Positions 60,590 to 64,000 of a stretch of DNA of 64,000 nucleotides are shown here, piece after piece. The stretch's first letter is position 1; the number at the start of each line of letters is the position of its first letter. Source of the stretch: Populus alba (taxonomy: Eukaryota > Streptophyta > Magnoliopsida > Malpighiales > Salicaceae). The stretch covers positions 5,617,576-5,681,575 of the forward strand of contig NC_133294.1 of the NCBI RefSeq assembly GCF_005239225.2, written 5' to 3'. The notes below the pieces were generated by a model. It was not told the DNA's origin, ran no database searches, and saw nothing but the letters and a program-made list of their open reading frames with translations. The position numbers were made by a program, and so were the translations under genes.

Positions 60590-61920
60590 ATTATGATGAT
60601 ACCATTGTGAATAACAATAATGATATTAATTATAATGGAGAAAGTAACAAGTTTCTTAGTGCTAGATTATATATCTTGCTTGTTGAACTAAAACAATTAA
60701 TAAATGGAGGCATTGGGTGTAATTTTTTAAAATTTAAGTTGACTTTACCTAGAGGATGCAAGTTAGGGCTCATCCAAATCATTATGTTGGTATGCCCATT
60801 TCTAGTGACAGAAGTTTAAATTTAATTGGGTTGGCTACTGAAAACAGGTTATGAATTCTAGAACTCTACTTAAATAATAGACTTAAACGAGGAAACTCAT
60901 CTACTATAAAGTTCACTTGAATCTCAAGTTATACTCAAAGGATCACACAAGCATCACATGTAGGCTGGTCCATCTAGGATCAGTGACGACATTATGAACA
61001 TAACATTGGGATGAGAATTATAGATAGAAGCTCAATTGGGTATGATAATTGCTTCATATTATTATGATGACTCTGAAGCAAGTGATGAGGAAGATGGTCA
61101 TCATGTTGATGATGTAGTTAAGGAAGATGATCATCATGTTAAGGTAGTAAGTTAATTCAAAAGACCTTGTGTTCCTAAATTTGAGGATGCTACTTGGACT
61201 TCTTAAATGATATACAATGATTTGATTTTGATTTGTAAGATTTCAAGCTTAACTACTAAGATAGAGGTAAGACAAACATTTCAAATCAAGCTTGAATTAA
61301 TAATATAGTTAAGTAATGGCATATAAAGAACTTATTATAATACAAGATGTAATCTTCAACCATAACTCATGTACTGCTATAATGTACGTATAAAGCAGCA
61401 TGTTAATAGTATTTGTGTGGATAGTATCATAAGAATTATGATTCATTTGAGGTCTTAAAATTGAAAGAACCTCGTACATGTCTCAACATAATAAATATGC
61501 ATGGGCATACTTAGATTGACTTAGATTTTATTGTTAATGTGATGTTAATCATTGTCAAAGACAAAATAAGTACTAATATTGTTACCATTCAAGCTACTAT
61601 TTGTAGGGATTTTTCCTATGATGTCTCATATAATAAGATATGGGTAGCTAAACAGAAAGTATTAGATTAATTATTTGATTTGTATAAAGAGTCTTTTCAA
61701 ATTAAATACAAGTACAATTGTTGAGTATGATCATAAAGTGGTTAATGGGAATTAAGCAATCTTTGGGAGAGTATTTTAGCCATTTAAAGTTGCAATCGAG
61801 GGTTTACATGCTATCGTCCACTAATAAATATTAATGTCACTCATTTATATGGAAACTACAAGAAAAATTTATTGATTAGAGTTGCTTATAATGTGAATAA
61901 TAGGGTTTTCCTTAGTGTTA
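60590..61920 (+). pseudogene. MULE (Mutator-like) transposase remnant
   Basis: Heavily decayed, with frame changes. Plus-strand text fits the order of a MURA-type transposase. An acidic Asp/Glu-rich segment lies around 61060-61150. A region at about 61480-61700 reads CLNIINMHGHT, FIVNVMLIIVKD and YNKIWVAKQKVLD. The start of the MULE transposase core follows at about 61800-61900 (LINISVTHLYGNYKKNLLIRV). The DDE residues cannot be verified and the ends were not found. Confidence 0.7.
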
Positions 61921-62769
61921 TGCTTTAGTAAAAAAAAAAAAGAACAATAATTGAACATATACCATCAATAATTGAACATAATATAATTGAACAATAATTA
62001 ATTTCGGTTTTGTCAAGATTTACTTGGATTGTCTAGGTTACAAGTCGACTCACTAATTCAACCAGATTTGATTTTTTTTTTATCTTTACTGATTTTTCAC
62101 ATTACCCAAATTAGTCTAGTTATTAAATTAATCAGTTTCTGAATTGACCTGTGGGACGAGGTTGAGTTTAATAGCTGTGGTTAAAGCTTCATGAGCCATC
62201 AATCTCATTACTCTACTCTTCCTCCCGTGGAAAGGTGTTTAAATCGGTACCCTACCTACTAGAATTATGGGACCTGAAAAGGAGAACTGAAACTCTGAAA
62301 GGAGCCGTCCATGACACATTGTCAAAAAGTTATTTATACCGTAGTGTGACCCTTTGCTTGTGGCACGTGTGAACAGGTATGCATATCTGTGGGCTGGAAT
62401 AGCTGATCTGTGGTCTGATGGTAGGGGCCTGAAATTGGTGAACCTGAAACTCGTCACAGCAGCATACGGTATCCTTTTGTAGTCTATTAAAGTCCATTTT
62501 CTGCCTGTAAATTTTCCCAGAGCAACATCCTGTCTGGCCCCACAAACATACTGCAATTAATGGCATATAATTTTATTGACCTTTATATTTTTAATACAGT
62601 TTGTGCTCGACTACAGGACGTGATGCAGAGCTCATGTGGGATATGTATAAGATGTAGGATGTTGACACTATTATTTGGATCATACGATTAGTCCTATCAT
62701 ATTATGTGACACAAAGTGAATGTGCTTTATTCTTAAAAAAAAAAAAAATATATATATATATATATATAA
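61921..62769. other. Intergenic DNA, no gene seen
   Basis: A 105-codon minus-strand frame (62239-62556) has no motif I recognise and overlaps another frame, so I do not call it. An A run followed by (AT)n lies at about 62737-62767. Confidence 0.45.
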
Positions 62770-62965
62770 AAATCCAAAAACTGAAATTAATTAATGAAAC
62801 CTCAAGATATAGTTTATATAATTTATTAAATAAATAAAGAGATTTAAAGTCGTGACTATTTGGTTATCAGAGTTCTAATATCATATCAAATATCTAATTT
62901 AACTCAAAAACATAAATTTTTAAATGAATTTTCAAAAATATAATTTATATTATTTTTTAAAAACA
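62770..62965 (-). mobile_element. TRIM remnant
   Basis: Same layout as the TRIM at 35097-35391 but decayed and internally shortened: LTR text at 62770-62825, interior (aaataaataaagagattt, ttggttatcagag), a degenerate primer-binding site near 62870, and second LTR text at 62886-62960. Confidence 0.6.
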
Positions 62966-63044
62966 ACTTTAGTGAATATGATGAAATGCATTCTGAAGTC
63001 TCCAGACACAAGAAAAATAATAAAGAGGAGGACTGTTGGATACT

Positions 63045-63272
63045 GAGGGGTGTACTTCAGCTGGTCAGGTTCTGAATTTTCTCTTTAAATATCATTAGTT
63101 CGAGTATCACAAACCTCAGGGCCACTAAAAAGCTTACATGATCGTTAACTTCAAGATCTTGGGGTAAGCCATAAGATATGATTTATATTTCTCTTATAGG
63201 TGAAGCTACAAGATATGATTTATATTTCTCTTATAGGTGAAGCCACAAGATATAATTTATATTTCTCTTAAC
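63045..63272 (+). mobile_element. SINE head fused to TRIM-like text, with 37-bp triplication
   Basis: 63045-63157 looks like the 5' part of a tRNA-derived SINE (gtacttcagctggtcaggtt, B-box-like gttcgagtatc at 63099, then cacaaacctcagg). It is followed by text like the TRIM LTR (aagatatgatttatatttctctta) repeated three times with period 37 (starts 63173, 63210, 63247). No poly-A tail is seen. Confidence 0.6.
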
Positions 63273-63284
63273 ACTTAGGACTTG

Positions 63285-63478
63285 TTTGTTTATAAAGTTG
63301 GAAAGTGTTTTTGTAAAAAATTAATTTTTTTTAGATTAATTTTTTTGTGTTTTTAGATCATCATGATGTGCTAATATCAAAAATAAATTCTAGAAAATAA
63401 AAAATATTATTTCAATATATTTTCAAATAAAAAATACTTTAAAAAATAATTATTACCACGATATCACACGGGCTCCCC
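63285..63478. mobile_element. MITE of the dispersed family
   Basis: Core gatcatcatgatgtgctaat and atcaaaaataaattcta match the element at 3412-3611. The left end cttgtttgtttataaagttgg and the right end ttattaccacgatatcacac are in the expected places. Ends approximate. Confidence 0.6.
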
Positions 63479-63595
63479 AAGCATTAGCTATACAGTTTTG
63501 TTTACATTTCCCCCCCTTTTTTCTTCTATGAATTTGGTAAAACTAGTTACACTTTTTTTAAATTTACTTAGGTAAATAAACCATAAGAAATCATT

Positions 63596-63598
<3 letters not shown>

Positions 63599-63662
<64 letters not shown>
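63599..63662. repeat. (CT)n microsatellite
   Basis: About 31 uninterrupted CT units. Confidence 0.98.
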
Positions 63663-63668
<6 letters not shown>

Positions 63669-63792
63669 ATTAATTAAAGGCAAATGTTGATCTATCTTCT
63701 CGATTCGTAATAAATTGATTAGCCTTTGTGGAGGGGTTGCTCTAGTGCAACAGTTGCTCTCAAGCTGACAATCTGATCAATGTTCCTTTACA

Positions 63793-64000
63793 GCCAATGC
63801 ATATGATTTTTTCAGATATAAAGTCGATTCTGTCTATTAGGCAAATGTAGTCTGGGAGCAATGGTCTCTTCCAAGACATAGCTTCTTCTTATGGCTGGCA
63901 ATTTTGGGCAAGCTGAAAACGAGAGATCGTCTTCATTTTCTCTCCCCTGATCCTATATGCCCTATTTGTCAAAATGCTGAAGAGTCTTATGCTCATCTCT
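63793..64000 (+). pseudogene. LINE fragment, reverse-transcriptase zinc-binding (zf-RVT) region, cut by window end
   Basis: One frame reads ANAYDFFRYKVDSVY, a stop at 63838, then NVVWEQWSLPRHSFFLWLA, TRDRLHFLSPDPICPICQN and EESYAHL. The CPIC pair followed by ESYAHL is the zf-RVT signature found at the C-terminus of plant LINE reverse transcriptases. It continues outside the window. The stop marks it as defective. Confidence 0.85.

Noticed and set aside
62239..62556. 105-codon minus-strand frame
   Set aside because: No motif, overlaps another frame of similar length, and no promoter or splice context was seen.
1..64000. CRISPR array, bacterial operon, integron or other prokaryotic defence system
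   Set aside because: Introns, plant gene families and plant transposons throughout; none of the direct repeats has regular short spacers.

Overview
The window is nuclear DNA of a flowering plant. It is AT-rich, its genes carry spliceosomal introns, and the intergenic space is full of plant LTR retrotransposons, CACTA, Harbinger-like and MULE elements, LINEs, SINEs and MITEs. Repeat families and protein types resemble poplar/willow (Salicaceae); that is an inference from memory and was not tested by alignment. I found no bacterial features, CRISPR array or operon.

Host genes I can support: a single-exon AP2/ERF transcription factor (1402-1953, +); a second, ERF091-like AP2/ERF factor (7795-8640, -); two five-exon GDSL esterase/lipase paralogues (21683-23724 and 42393-45647, both +); a tRNA-Glu(CTC) (48902-48973, +); a 15-exon SNI1 gene (49158-53367, +); a seven-exon D-aminoacyl-tRNA deacylase gene (54304-55765, -), tail to tail with SNI1; and a three-exon class III peroxidase (56607-58502, -). 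From memory, ERF091, the deacylase and SNI1 are adjacent in Arabidopsis (At4g18450, At4g18460, At4g18470). The window therefore looks like an expanded version of that block, with the GDSL pair and about 40 kb of DNA, much of it transposons and repeats, lying between the ERF and SNI1.

Layout: 0-9 kb holds the two ERF genes and AT-rich repeats. 9-21 kb is gene-poor, with two related Harbinger-like elements of about 1 kb and several tandem repeats. 21.6-23.7 kb is GDSL copy 1. 23.9-33.5 kb is a minus-strand Copia element split by a younger plus-strand Copia element; both have recognisable LTRs and 5-bp target duplications. 33.5-42 kb holds a complete miniature TRIM element, an exact 83-bp tandem duplication and a decayed CACTA transposase. 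42.4-45.6 kb is GDSL copy 2. 45.8-48.1 kb is a LINE remnant interrupted by a CACTA end. 48.9-58.5 kb is the gene-dense part (tRNA, SNI1, deacylase, peroxidase). 58.9-64 kb holds SINEs, a MULE remnant, more MITE/TRIM debris and a LINE fragment running off the edge.

The genes do not form one pathway. SNI1 and the ERFs belong to defence-related regulation, the peroxidase and GDSL enzymes are secreted, and the deacylase is translation quality control. I saw no convincing undescribed system. The best leads are a peroxidase that seems to have lost both cysteines of one conserved disulfide, a SINE whose 5' end looks copied from 83 bp upstream, nested Copia elements with an unoccupied paralogous site, and AT-rich repeats that each carry a degenerate hairpin.
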